A stretch of 64,000 nt of DNA from an uncultured Oleiphilus sp. (GTDB taxonomy: Bacteria > Pseudomonadota > Gammaproteobacteria > Pseudomonadales > Oleiphilaceae), in the NCBI GenBank assembly GCA_913020245.1, contig CAJWAD010000001.1, forward strand, positions 1 through 64,000, given 5' to 3'. The translations under genes and the position numbers were made by a program. Position 1 is the stretch's first letter. Every line of letters starts with the position of its first letter. Below, in pieces: positions 1 to 8,700 of this stretch. A model generated the notes under the pieces. That model was not told the DNA's origin. It made no database searches and worked only from the letters and a program-made list of their open reading frames with translations.

Positions 1-82
1 GATCTGTTACCGCTCGACTTGCATGTGTTAAGCCTGCCGCCAGCGTTCAATCTGAGCCATGATCAAACTCTTCAGTTCAATC
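1..82 (-). rRNA. rrs: 16S rRNA, 5' end (partial)
   Basis: The reverse complement of the first 80 bases carries the universal start of bacterial 16S rRNA, including the AGAGTTTGATCATGGCTCAG primer site followed by the conserved stretch up to about nucleotide 80 of the mature RNA. The gene runs off the left edge of the window, so only the 5' end is here. The exact mature end near position 82 is estimated by comparison with E. coli. Confidence 0.97.
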
Positions 83-186
83 TAATGTGATTCCTAAAGG
101 AATCTAATTTCTGCTCAAGTTAAAAACTACTGTAAATCGTACATATGTACATGAATTCACGTTGTTTGCTCACTTGATAATTTCTT

Positions 187-204
187 AGAAAGCCGAAGCT
201 TTCT
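187..204 (-). other. rRNA leader hairpin with UUCG tetraloop
   Basis: Read on the minus strand, the leader contains AGAAAGC, loop TTCG, then GCTTTCT, a perfect seven-pair stem closed by a UUCG tetraloop. It lies between the boxA-like element and the mature 16S end, where rRNA leaders commonly carry processing or antitermination structure. Its function is inferred from position only. Confidence 0.5.
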
Positions 205-246
205 TGCGTGAAATCATCTCAGTCAGCGCCCACACGAATTGCTTGG

Positions 247-262
247 TTAATTTTTAAAGATC
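247..262 (-). promoter_or_regulatory. boxA-like antitermination element
   Basis: The minus strand reads GATCTTTAAAAATTAA, close to the proteobacterial boxA core (CTCTTTAACAAT) bound by NusB/S10. It sits downstream of both promoters and about 170 nt before mature 16S, the expected place in an rrn leader. Confidence 0.6.
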
Positions 263-301
263 GTTGCTTGATGAAGCTACCTTCCCTCAAGCGAGGCGCG
301 T

Positions 302-329
302 ATTCTACAGCGCCCGTGTTTGTTGTCAA
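302..329 (-). promoter_or_regulatory. rRNA operon promoter, proximal (P2-like)
   Basis: On the minus strand there is TTGACA (324–329), a 16-bp spacer and TAGAAT (302–307), followed by a GC-rich discriminator. This is a near-consensus sigma70 promoter located about 220 nt before mature 16S. Confidence 0.75.
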
Positions 330-492
330 CGCCTTTTTGACCGGTTTATCAAAATAGTTAGCAAAACTTATTTCAACCTAACCTAGCACCCTGACAACTG
401 CCAAATTTAGCTCGCTTTTTGATCACTCAAAAATCGCCCTAAACCCAGCTCTCATCTGACTTGCGTACTGCCTGACCGACGAGGTGGAGCGC

Positions 493-520
493 ATTATATA
501 GAAGACGCTTTACGGGTCAA
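493..520 (-). promoter_or_regulatory. rRNA operon promoter, distal (P1-like)
   Basis: On the minus strand TTGACC (515–520), a 16-bp spacer and a perfect TATAAT (493–498) are followed by the GC-rich discriminator GCGCTCC, typical of stringently controlled rrn P1 promoters. A/T-rich sequence upstream could act as an UP element. From about 530 to 669 I see no gene or further clear signal. Confidence 0.8.
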
Positions 521-669
521 CTGTTTTCTACAATTACCTACGCACATAAACCAAATATCACGTTTATATTACGCCTCGGTGATGGCAGCTTAATCGTCGA
601 GCCAGAGATAACGCGTTAAAGCGCTGCTTCTTAGATGACTCGGTAACCGCAAACGAAACGAGACACTCG

Positions 670-846
670 CTATGCCTCAGAGGTTTTTTTAACACCCAGA
701 GGCGTCACGGGGAAAGGCTCAAGCGCCTGCTCGGTATGTTGTTCAGGTAAACCCTTGCCAAATTGACTATTACGAGGGTCTTCCGGCGCCATTGTGTTAC
801 ATCCCACACATAACCCACACAGCATGCCTAAAACGAACATTTTCAT
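670..846 (-). CDS. small putative lipoprotein, last gene of the type I secretion cluster
   Basis: A 58-residue reading frame starting MKMFVLGMLCGLCVGCN. The N-terminus is short, basic and hydrophobic and ends at GC, so Cys16 could be a lipidation site, although the residue at -3 is Cys and the lipobox is not canonical. The rest is polar and proline-rich, ending VKKTSEA. A GGGAG ribosome site precedes the ATG, and only 15 nt separate it from the TolC-like gene upstream, so the two are probably co-transcribed. Function unknown; perhaps an accessory of the secretion complex. Confidence 0.6.
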   Translation of the reverse strand: MKMFVLGMLCGLCVGCNTMAPEDPRNSQFGKGLPEQHTEQALEPFPVTPLGVKKTSEA

Positions 847-861
847 TACCGAACTCCCGAG

Positions 862-2196
862 CTAATTAGCGACCTGCGTCTGATTGCTTTCAATTTCGTT
901 TGCGAGCAATGGCTCCATCACGTTTAGCTGCATCGCATCGAGTATGTAGCTCATACTCGCCACCACCCTATATTGTGTATATATATAGTTGTAGTCTGAG
1001 GCAAGAAACTGCTTACGTGCTTCAAATAACTCATTCTGTGCATCTAAAAGATCAAGTAATGTTCGCCGTCCCGCTTCGAATTGAGCCATGTAAAGCCTGG
1101 CACTCTCTGCTGATTGATCCACATAGTCTTGCAAATGCACTAAGGTTTCCCGCAGGGTTACAAACGCGTCCCAAGACGAATCGACATTGGCACGCACCTC
1201 ACGGTAAATTCGATTAGAGTTCATCCGTGCGACTTCTTCGTCATACTTTGCCTGCGCTTGCTTTGAACTGCTGCGCCCACCTGAATACAAATTCCAATTC
1301 ATTTTTACCAAAAAGCTTAATTCATTCTCGTGGCCTCGCGCACCATCGACCTTATCATTCCATGTTTGATCGGCAACGAAATCAAAGTTAGGGTAAATAT
1401 GTGAATTAAATGCCTCCGCTTTAGCGCCCAGCGCCTGCGCATTTATTCGACTGGCCAAAAGACTCTGGCTATTTGACAAGGCCAAGGTTGCCGCTCGCTC
1501 ATTACTCTCGGGAATATACGCAGCATTTATTTCAGGCCTAACAAGCTGGGCTGGGCGATAGCCAACCAACTGCTTATACGTTGTTTCCGCATCGCCCATG
1601 TTATTTTTCGCCGCAAGCAGGTTTGCCTTAACGCGCGACAGCCGACCCAGCATTTGCGTTAGGTCCGCCTTATCTGAGATTCCTTGTTTTTTGCGCGCGG
1701 CAACCAATTCATAAGTACGCTCATGCAGCGCCAGATTTTCAATAGAGAGCGTGACGACATCCTTTGCATTCAATACATCGGTATACGCTCGCGCTATTTT
1801 CAACGCGAGCTCCTCAGCCTGAGCGAGCGAGTCGTAATAGCTTGCCTGCATGCTTAAGTTTGCCCGTTCATATTCGTTTTCGTTCGCAAAGCCACGAAAG
1901 ATAGGCACCGACAGCTGAAGCGAAGCGCGCGCACGCGTTTGATCCGAATCCGTTACGGTGCCAATTCGATCAATGTCTTCTCTTCCGGTATCAGCGGTCA
2001 GGTCAATGCTAGGCAAAAAATTACCAAACGCTGCCTCTAGGTCTGCTCGCGATGCGTAATACCTCTGTACCGATGCCGCAACGTTTGGATTCGTCTTAAT
2101 TGCCATGTGGACGGCATCCTCCAAACTTTCTGGGAAGGCTACCTGATGCATTGAGCACCCGAAGAGAAACAGAGCCGTCTGGGTTATGCTCTTCAT
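862..2196 (-). CDS. TolC-family outer membrane protein of type I secretion system
   Basis: A 444-residue outer membrane efflux protein that would form the outer membrane and periplasmic tunnel of the type I exporter. The N-terminus is an export signal; LFGC at residues 11–14 resembles a lipobox, so it may be lipidated as some OprM-type proteins are. The body shows the two repeated helical OEP halves, with a late ARLYMAQFEAGRRTLLDLLDA stretch typical of the family. An AAGGAG site lies 9 nt before the ATG. It follows the HlyD and ABC genes and resembles LapE more than housekeeping TolC by context. Confidence 0.9.
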   Translation of the reverse strand: MKSITQTALFLFGCSMHQVAFPESLEDAVHMAIKTNPNVAASVQRYYASRADLEAAFGNFLPSIDLTADTGREDIDRIGTVTDSDQTRARASLQLSVPIFRGFANENEYERANLSMQASYYDSLAQAEELALKIARAYTDVLNAKDVVTLSIENLALHERTYELVAARKKQGISDKADLTQMLGRLSRVKANLLAAKNNMGDAETTYKQLVGYRPAQLVRPEINAAYIPESNERAATLALSNSQSLLASRINAQALGAKAEAFNSHIYPNFDFVADQTWNDKVDGARGHENELSFLVKMNWNLYSGGRSSSKQAQAKYDEEVARMNSNRIYREVRANVDSSWDAFVTLRETLVHLQDYVDQSAESARLYMAQFEAGRRTLLDLLDAQNELFEARKQFLASDYNYIYTQYRVVASMSYILDAMQLNVMEPLLANEIESNQTQVAN

Positions 2197-2227
2197 CCAA
2201 AAAATCTCCTTGAGGTCATAAGTTTAA

Positions 2228-3556
2228 TCAACGCTGTAACGCGCGAAGCAGTGGTTTCATTATATATTCAAGCACAGTGCGCTCAGCAACGCTGATATCA
2301 ACTGTCGCCTGCATACCGGGGATGACATTTAATCGCTCGTTTCTCACATCAAAATACGCTTTATCGACATGCACTTTAACAAGGTAATAACTTTGTCCTT
2401 TTTTGTCTGTAATCGTATCGGCTGATACCGTCTCAACTGTCCCATTCAAGCCGCCATAGATTGCAAAATCGAAGGCAGACACCTTCACTTTCGCAGTCTG
2501 GCCTCGGCGCACGAACCCGATGTCTTTTGGCTTAACCCTGGCTTCGACGAGCAATTCATCCCCAATCGGGACAATATCGATCAACTCAACGCCAGGACGC
2601 ACCACACCACCCACCGTATTAATGTATAGCTTCTGAATGATACCGTCGACGGGGGAGCGCAACTCCGTGCGATTGAGACTGGCTTGACTGACCGTTTTTT
2701 TACCTTTAGAAATATCAAGTCTGGTTCTGACTTCAGCTAATTGCTGTTGTGCTTTTGACTTGAACGTCGCGACCACAGACTCCTCTTCTTTTTTTAGCCG
2801 CTCAACTTCCGATTCAAGTTCTGGGATCTGATTTTTCGTCTGATTGACTTCTGTTTGAACTCGACTCAATTGCTGTTTAATTTCAAGCACAACCGATTCG
2901 GAGACAGCTCCCATTTTCAGGAGCGGTTGGTTCATTTTTAATTGCTGACGAATCAAACTGGCCTGCATTTTCTGATCTTCATAGCGCTGTCGCGCAACCA
3001 CCAACTCCTGCCGTGCCTTACTCGCTTTGAGATGAATATCCTCAATCTGTTTATGAAGCTCATCCTGCCGAATCTTATAAAGCTGGAGCTGCGTGGTAAC
3101 AAAGCGCGTATTGTCAGTCGCGACAATGGTATTGTATTCAGGCTGAACGCCGGCAACCTCTGCCACTAAACGCATTTCCTCGGCAACCAAGGATGAAGTT
3201 TCAGCGACCGTTTGAGCAAGCGCTCCTCCTGCGGTGGTTGCATCAAGCGACATGAGCAAATCACCCGCGCGCACAGTTTGCCCCTCTCGAATATTTATAG
3301 CCTCGATAATGCCGCCATCTAAATTTTGAATAACTTGAGTATGGCTTATAGGGATCGCTTTTCCCTCACCCCGTACAATCTCATTAATACTTGAGAAATA
3401 GGCCCACATTGCAAGGCACCCGACCATGATTAAAAGCATCCACAAAATAATTTGTGCAACTTTCGGGGTGCGCATCAGTTCACCCTGCGCAGCGTCCGTT
3501 ATAAACTCGAGATCCTCTTGGCTCAATGTATTGTGCTGATTTCGAATACGCCCCAT
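2228..3556 (-). CDS. HlyD-family periplasmic adaptor of type I secretion system
   Basis: A 442-residue membrane fusion protein linking the inner membrane ABC exporter to the TolC-like tunnel. One transmembrane helix at about residues 34–56 follows a short cytoplasmic tail. Next come a lipoyl-like half motif (GGIIEAINIREGQTVRAGD), a long periplasmic coiled coil (about 140–290), the second lipoyl half (ELRSPVDGIIQKL) and a beta-barrel ending VIPGMQATVDI. Its ATG overlaps the stop of the ABC gene by one base (TAATG) and has a GGGAGG site, so translation is probably coupled. Closest by context to LapC. Confidence 0.93.
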   Translation of the reverse strand: MGRIRNQHNTLSQEDLEFITDAAQGELMRTPKVAQIILWMLLIMVGCLAMWAYFSSINEIVRGEGKAIPISHTQVIQNLDGGIIEAINIREGQTVRAGDLLMSLDATTAGGALAQTVAETSSLVAEEMRLVAEVAGVQPEYNTIVATDNTRFVTTQLQLYKIRQDELHKQIEDIHLKASKARQELVVARQRYEDQKMQASLIRQQLKMNQPLLKMGAVSESVVLEIKQQLSRVQTEVNQTKNQIPELESEVERLKKEEESVVATFKSKAQQQLAEVRTRLDISKGKKTVSQASLNRTELRSPVDGIIQKLYINTVGGVVRPGVELIDIVPIGDELLVEARVKPKDIGFVRRGQTAKVKVSAFDFAIYGGLNGTVETVSADTITDKKGQSYYLVKVHVDKAYFDVRNERLNVIPGMQATVDISVAERTVLEYIMKPLLRALQR

Positions 3557-5727
3557 TATTCACCTCCCTTCCCGGAGAGACGATTGAGAATCTCTTCTTT
3601 TGGACCATTCATTATAATTTCGCCATTATCCATTACGGCAATTGAATTCAGCAGACTTAAAATTGCTAAGCGCTGCGTAAACACAATTATTGTCTTATCA
3701 GCTGCCAAGCGGCTCAATCTTTCAATAAGGCGGTGTTCCGAATCTTGATCGAGGGCACTGGTCGGCTCATCAAAAATTAGAATTTTTGGATCGCTCAATA
3801 AAGCTCGGGCCAGTGCCACACATTGACGCTGGCCGCCAGATAATAATCGTCCGTTCTCCCCCGCCTGACGATTAAGTCCTTCAGGATGATTGGCTGTAAA
3901 TTCCAATACCCCAGCCATATCGGCTGCTTTCAAAATTTGTTCGTCGTTCGCATACGGGGTGCCTGCCGCAATATTCTCTCTGATAGATCCGGCAAAGAGT
4001 GTCGGCTGCTGCTCAACGCACCCAATTACAGCACGCAAATCGTTTGGATCTAATTGACGAATATCGATGCCATCAAGCTTTATAATGCCTTCCGTTGGTG
4101 TATAAAGCCCCATCAAGAGGCGCAGCAGCGTCGTTTTGCCGCAACCAATTCGACCAATCACCGCGAGCCGACCGCCGGGCGCAATACTCAAATTGATATT
4201 TTTTATAATGGGTACTGTCTGCTCCGGGAACGTCATGCTGACATTTTCTAAATCAAACTGCCCGGCCGTTTCTTCTCGCTGCAAGTACCGGCTTTCGTTA
4301 TCGCGCTCGATGGGCATTTCCATAATACGTGCAATACCCTGGTAGGCCTCTTTCGTTTGACCATAACGCGCAATTAACCCGGCCACTTGAGCCATGGGAG
4401 AGATAACCCGCCCCGTAAGCATACTCGCGGCAATTAACCCACCCATACTTAATTCATGATGAGCAATCTCATAAACACCGACGATCAGCAGGGCAACGGT
4501 TGTCATTTGCTGTATAAAGCCTGAAGTGCTCGTTCCGAGCGTAGAATAAAGTCGAGATCGATTCCCCCAGTAAGAGGTTTCCCCCACATTTTGCTCCCAT
4601 TTACGCTGATTAATACCCTCCATACGGTTACTTTTAACAGTTTCTAGGCCATTAAGTGTCTCAATTAACAGCCCATTTTTTATGGCTGACGCCCCATAAC
4701 TGTGAGAAATAGATTCATCAACGGGGCGCCGAATAAACACAGTGACAATAAGAATTAAACAGATCGCTACGATGGGCACAATGACTAAGTTTCCACTGAA
4801 TATAAAAATCGCAAGCAGAAAAATAATCACAAACGGAATATCGACCAACGTACTCATAGTTGCTGAGGTAATGAAGTCGCGAATACTCTCAAATTCACTA
4901 ACCATTTTTGCAAAAGAGCCCACCGATGCAGGCCGGTACTCTAATCTCAAGGCCTGAACATGCGCGAAGATTTTAGACGATAAAATGACGTCAGATTTTC
5001 TGCCCGCAATATCTAAAAAATAAGTTCGGATGAGCTTCAGCAGTAAATCAAAGAAAAAGATAATACCAATGCCAATCGAAAAGGCCCATAAAGTATCGAA
5101 TGCTGCATTCGGTACAACGCGGTCGTATACATTGCGCACATAGAATGGACTGGCCAGAACAAAGACATTAATCAATATGGACGCAAGAATAACATCTCGA
5201 TATATTGGAAAAGAGAGCCGTAAGGTGTCCCAAAACCAGTGCTTACCTGCCTCACCCGTAATAAGGCGTCTTTTTTTATCAAACTGATATTCTCGTTTGA
5301 TAAAAAAACAGAAACCACAATAAAGCGCGTTTAACTCATCAAGTGGCAGGTCAACTTCACCAAGACCGGCTTCTGGGCGAATGATGGTGGCCTTATTCGT
5401 TTCGGTATCAAACTTCGTCAGCACGCAGGCATTGCCATTGTGCAGCAATAAAATTGCGGGCAGTACCTCTGGCACAATATCGTCAAGGTTACGACTAAGC
5501 AGTCGTGCTGATAGGCCTGCTCGCTCGGCCGCGCGAGGGAATAAACCTGTTGTTAACTTATTATCCACGAGAGGTAAACCGGCACTCAGTGCCGACGCCG
5601 TAATCGGGTTATCATAAAGCTTGGTCACAATCACCAGGCTATCAAGCAAGGCATCAAAATGCGTACGCTCGGGTGCCCCCGTATCCCAGTGATTCGATGA
5701 CATGTTATTTTCCTTTCGATCTGTCAT
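3556..5727 (-). CDS. type I secretion ABC transporter, LapB-like (permease/ATPase)
   Basis: A 723-residue exporter half-transporter. Residues about 20–150 look like the C39-like domain of LapB/HlyB types, with no catalytic Cys where peptidase-type exporters carry one, so substrate cleavage is not expected. Several membrane segments span about 165–440. The nucleotide-binding domain has Walker A GRIGCGKTT, signature LSGGQRQ and Walker B ILIFDEPTSALD. An AGGAG site precedes the chosen ATG; a second ATG with AGGA is 8 codons in. It most likely exports the giant repeat protein encoded immediately upstream. Confidence 0.93.
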   Translation of the reverse strand: MTDRKENNMSSNHWDTGAPERTHFDALLDSLVIVTKLYDNPITASALSAGLPLVDNKLTTGLFPRAAERAGLSARLLSRNLDDIVPEVLPAILLLHNGNACVLTKFDTETNKATIIRPEAGLGEVDLPLDELNALYCGFCFFIKREYQFDKKRRLITGEAGKHWFWDTLRLSFPIYRDVILASILINVFVLASPFYVRNVYDRVVPNAAFDTLWAFSIGIGIIFFFDLLLKLIRTYFLDIAGRKSDVILSSKIFAHVQALRLEYRPASVGSFAKMVSEFESIRDFITSATMSTLVDIPFVIIFLLAIFIFSGNLVIVPIVAICLILIVTVFIRRPVDESISHSYGASAIKNGLLIETLNGLETVKSNRMEGINQRKWEQNVGETSYWGNRSRLYSTLGTSTSGFIQQMTTVALLIVGVYEIAHHELSMGGLIAASMLTGRVISPMAQVAGLIARYGQTKEAYQGIARIMEMPIERDNESRYLQREETAGQFDLENVSMTFPEQTVPIIKNINLSIAPGGRLAVIGRIGCGKTTLLRLLMGLYTPTEGIIKLDGIDIRQLDPNDLRAVIGCVEQQPTLFAGSIRENIAAGTPYANDEQILKAADMAGVLEFTANHPEGLNRQAGENGRLLSGGQRQCVALARALLSDPKILIFDEPTSALDQDSEHRLIERLSRLAADKTIIVFTQRLAILSLLNSIAVMDNGEIIMNGPKEEILNRLSGKGGE

Positions 5728-5744
5728 TTATACTCCTAACCAAA

Positions 5745-5768
5745 GGTGAGCAGAATCCCTGACTCACC
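5745..5768 (-). other. intercistronic hairpin between adhesin and ABC exporter genes
   Basis: The gap holds GGTGAG…CTCACC with an inner CAG/CTG extension, a bulged base and a five-base loop. No T run follows, so it is not a standard intrinsic terminator. It could attenuate read-through or protect an upstream mRNA end, but that is inference. Confidence 0.4.
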
Positions 5769-5782
5769 ACGTTATCAGCCCT

Positions 5783-8700
5783 TTATATAGGCGGCAATGT
5801 ATCGTCATCCGGTTTGGGTACAAGACTTTCCATATGAGAACTGGAGCTACCACCTATACCGTCTTCAGATGGCTCTTTCGCCACATCGCTGTATGCGTCC
5901 GATGACGCCGCATTATTCGCCTCTGCAGACGCCATGCTATCTGCACCTGATGAGCGCACGGCATCAGACTTAAGCTGATGATGCGTATTTAAATGCTCTT
6001 CTATTAAGTTTTGTAATTCATCATTTGCATCGTTCTCAGAGGCGTTACCTAATACCGCTTTTGCGCGCGCCGTTATGCCGTCGCTTTCTTGCAATGAGGA
6101 CTGCATATCTCTCATGTTATGGTCTCGAAGCGCCATCAAATTAAGTTGCGGTTCATCCGCGTAATTATCACCACTTAGGATAGGTGATCCATCAATTACT
6201 ACATCCTCTATTACCGAATCTATATCGGCTTCATCATGCGATACCAGTGGTGTAGTCGTCACATGTGTCTGTCCTTGCGCGTCAATCGCTGAGGTTGTTC
6301 GCATGCCACTGGCTGTATCGGTCGTTACCACCGTTGTTTCGAAACCAGAATTGTTTGCTGTAAGCGCATGATCCGAGACGAGCTTGATATGATCTGCCTG
6401 CTGCGGATCGACTAGATAGCCGTTGTGGTTTTGCGGCACCGAGCTGCCATTGTCATAGATGAGTGATATGCCACTGGGCAGCTTTGTCAAAGCAATGCTG
6501 TCGACACTTTCACCTGGCTGAGTATGGACAGAAATATCTAAGTCATATTCATAGCTAGCTACGGAAGGGCCGCCAATAATGCCTGCTTGGGGAACCAGGC
6601 CACCATTGGCAATATCAACGTCAATACTGATGGCAGGTGGGGTATATTCATCTTGGCCGTGCACCGTTATGATCAAATTCTTGGTATCTGTGGCGCCGCT
6701 TTGATCAAACACTACTACTGGAATCGTTAATGTTTGATCTTGACCCGCCGCTAAGTGCTGGTAACTCGCATGACTCGGGTCAAAGTTATAGCTACCATCT
6801 GCATGCAAGGTAAATCCATCGATTTTCTGTAATACGCTATAGTGAGCAACTTCATGGTCATCTGCATCGACGGAAGTGAACTGTCCGGTCAGCACTTGTC
6901 CATCTTCCGTCGCACTTTGTGCCTGAATCTGCTGCAACACCGGTGCATCGTTAGTGCCCGTGAGAGAAATGACTAGGTTCTTGGTGTCGGTCGCGCCGGC
7001 TAGGTCGGTGAGGGTGATCGGAATCGTGATGGTTTGTACATCGCCTTGCGCTAAATGATTGTAGCTGCTGTGGCTAGGATCAAAACTATAAGACCCATCC
7101 TGCTTAAGCACAAAACCGTCGACACTCGGGGAAGAAAAACGAACTCGGTCGTGGTTGTCACTTTCAATGACATAAATCAATCCTTTGGTTAGCGTTGAGT
7201 CACCCTCAATCGCTGCTTGTGCCGAAATAGCCATAATCTCTGGCGCATCATTCGTACCAGTGACGTCAATGGTAATCGTTTGTTGAACTGCTGAGCCGCT
7301 GCTGTCTGTCGCCGTAACAGTAAAATGTTCGGTAACTTGTTGATTGGCCGCTAACACATCCGTCGCATGGTGTGTGTTGTCCAGTTGATAGTACCATTGC
7401 CCCTGTTGATCAATACTCAGCTGACCATAGCTGCCCTGCCCCTGAACCACTTGCCAGCTAAGGGTATCGCCTATATCGGGGTCGGTTACGTTTAACGTAC
7501 CAGTGGCGTCAGCATTGCCACTGATTCCATCGCCCGCTTCTATTACAGCACCGGTACTGGCGCCTGATATTACGGGCAGATCATTGGTGCCTGTCACGGT
7601 GATATTAAGCTGATGCGCTGTACCATCGGCACTGTGGACAGTCAGTAGTTCGTGCTCGACTTGCCCACCTAGTAATGATTGTGATTTGACATTATCTGGC
7701 ACATAGGTCCAGTGACCACCTACATCAATATGCGCAGTACCAAATGTACCCACAACCGTTTCTGGTTTAAAGCTAGACTCGCCATCATCTTTGTCAACGA
7801 TGTGCAATTGGCCCGTTGCCAACTGGCCATCATCTTCTACCACCTGCCCTGTCGACACCCCACTAATCGTGGCCGCATCGTTCGTGCCGGTAATCGTGAT
7901 GCTCGAGGTCTGTACAACGGCTCCGCCACGCGAATCGTTCACCTGATAACTGATGATTAATGTCGTGCTGGCACCTGCCACTAAGTGTTGAAACGCCGCA
8001 TTACTTGGTGCAACCGTTATCGTATGACCATCGGCGGCGAGCGCAAAACCGGCTGGAATATTGGGCGAAGCGGCAGCGCCATCGAGCTCATAACTTAACT
8101 GGCTAACATGTAATACGTCACCCGCGTCTTTATCACTGGCACTTTGCAATAAGTCGACGCCGTGGGTCGCATTATCTTCAATCAATTGATCAGTAAGCGG
8201 CGATAGGACCTCGGGTTGCGCATTAACCGATAAGGTTAAGGGTCGGGTCGTGTGCTGTACTTCTCCTCCGGCCGAGGCAATCGCGGTAATGGTTAAGGCG
8301 ATATCGCCATGAAAATTTGGGTTTTGCAGGTCAGCCTTAAGGTCCTGTAAGTCAGCCTTATCTACCGTCCAAATTTTGGATAAAGCATTATAATTACCGT
8401 GGTTGAGCGTTGCCTGATCCGGTAACCCTGATATTTTTACCGTTAGTGTCTCGGTATCGCCACCGGTGTCAATAATTGTGGTGTGCAAGTCTAAGGGTAT
8501 TTCTGCGCCCTGCTGAACAAGATGTGTGGTGGCTGATAATATCGGTGCATCAACGCTGCCATGAATAGTAATGACTACGTTGCTGATGACTTGTTCGCCA
8601 TCAAGCGTGGTTGCTATTACTGGAATTTTTTCTTGTATGGTTTGATGCACGCCTAGCTGATTAACCGCCGAGTTATGGTTGTCTAATTCATAATGATAAT

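Noticed and set aside
1-670. tRNA or further gene next to the rRNA operon
   Set aside because: Only leader, boxA and promoter signals were found; no cloverleaf was seen.
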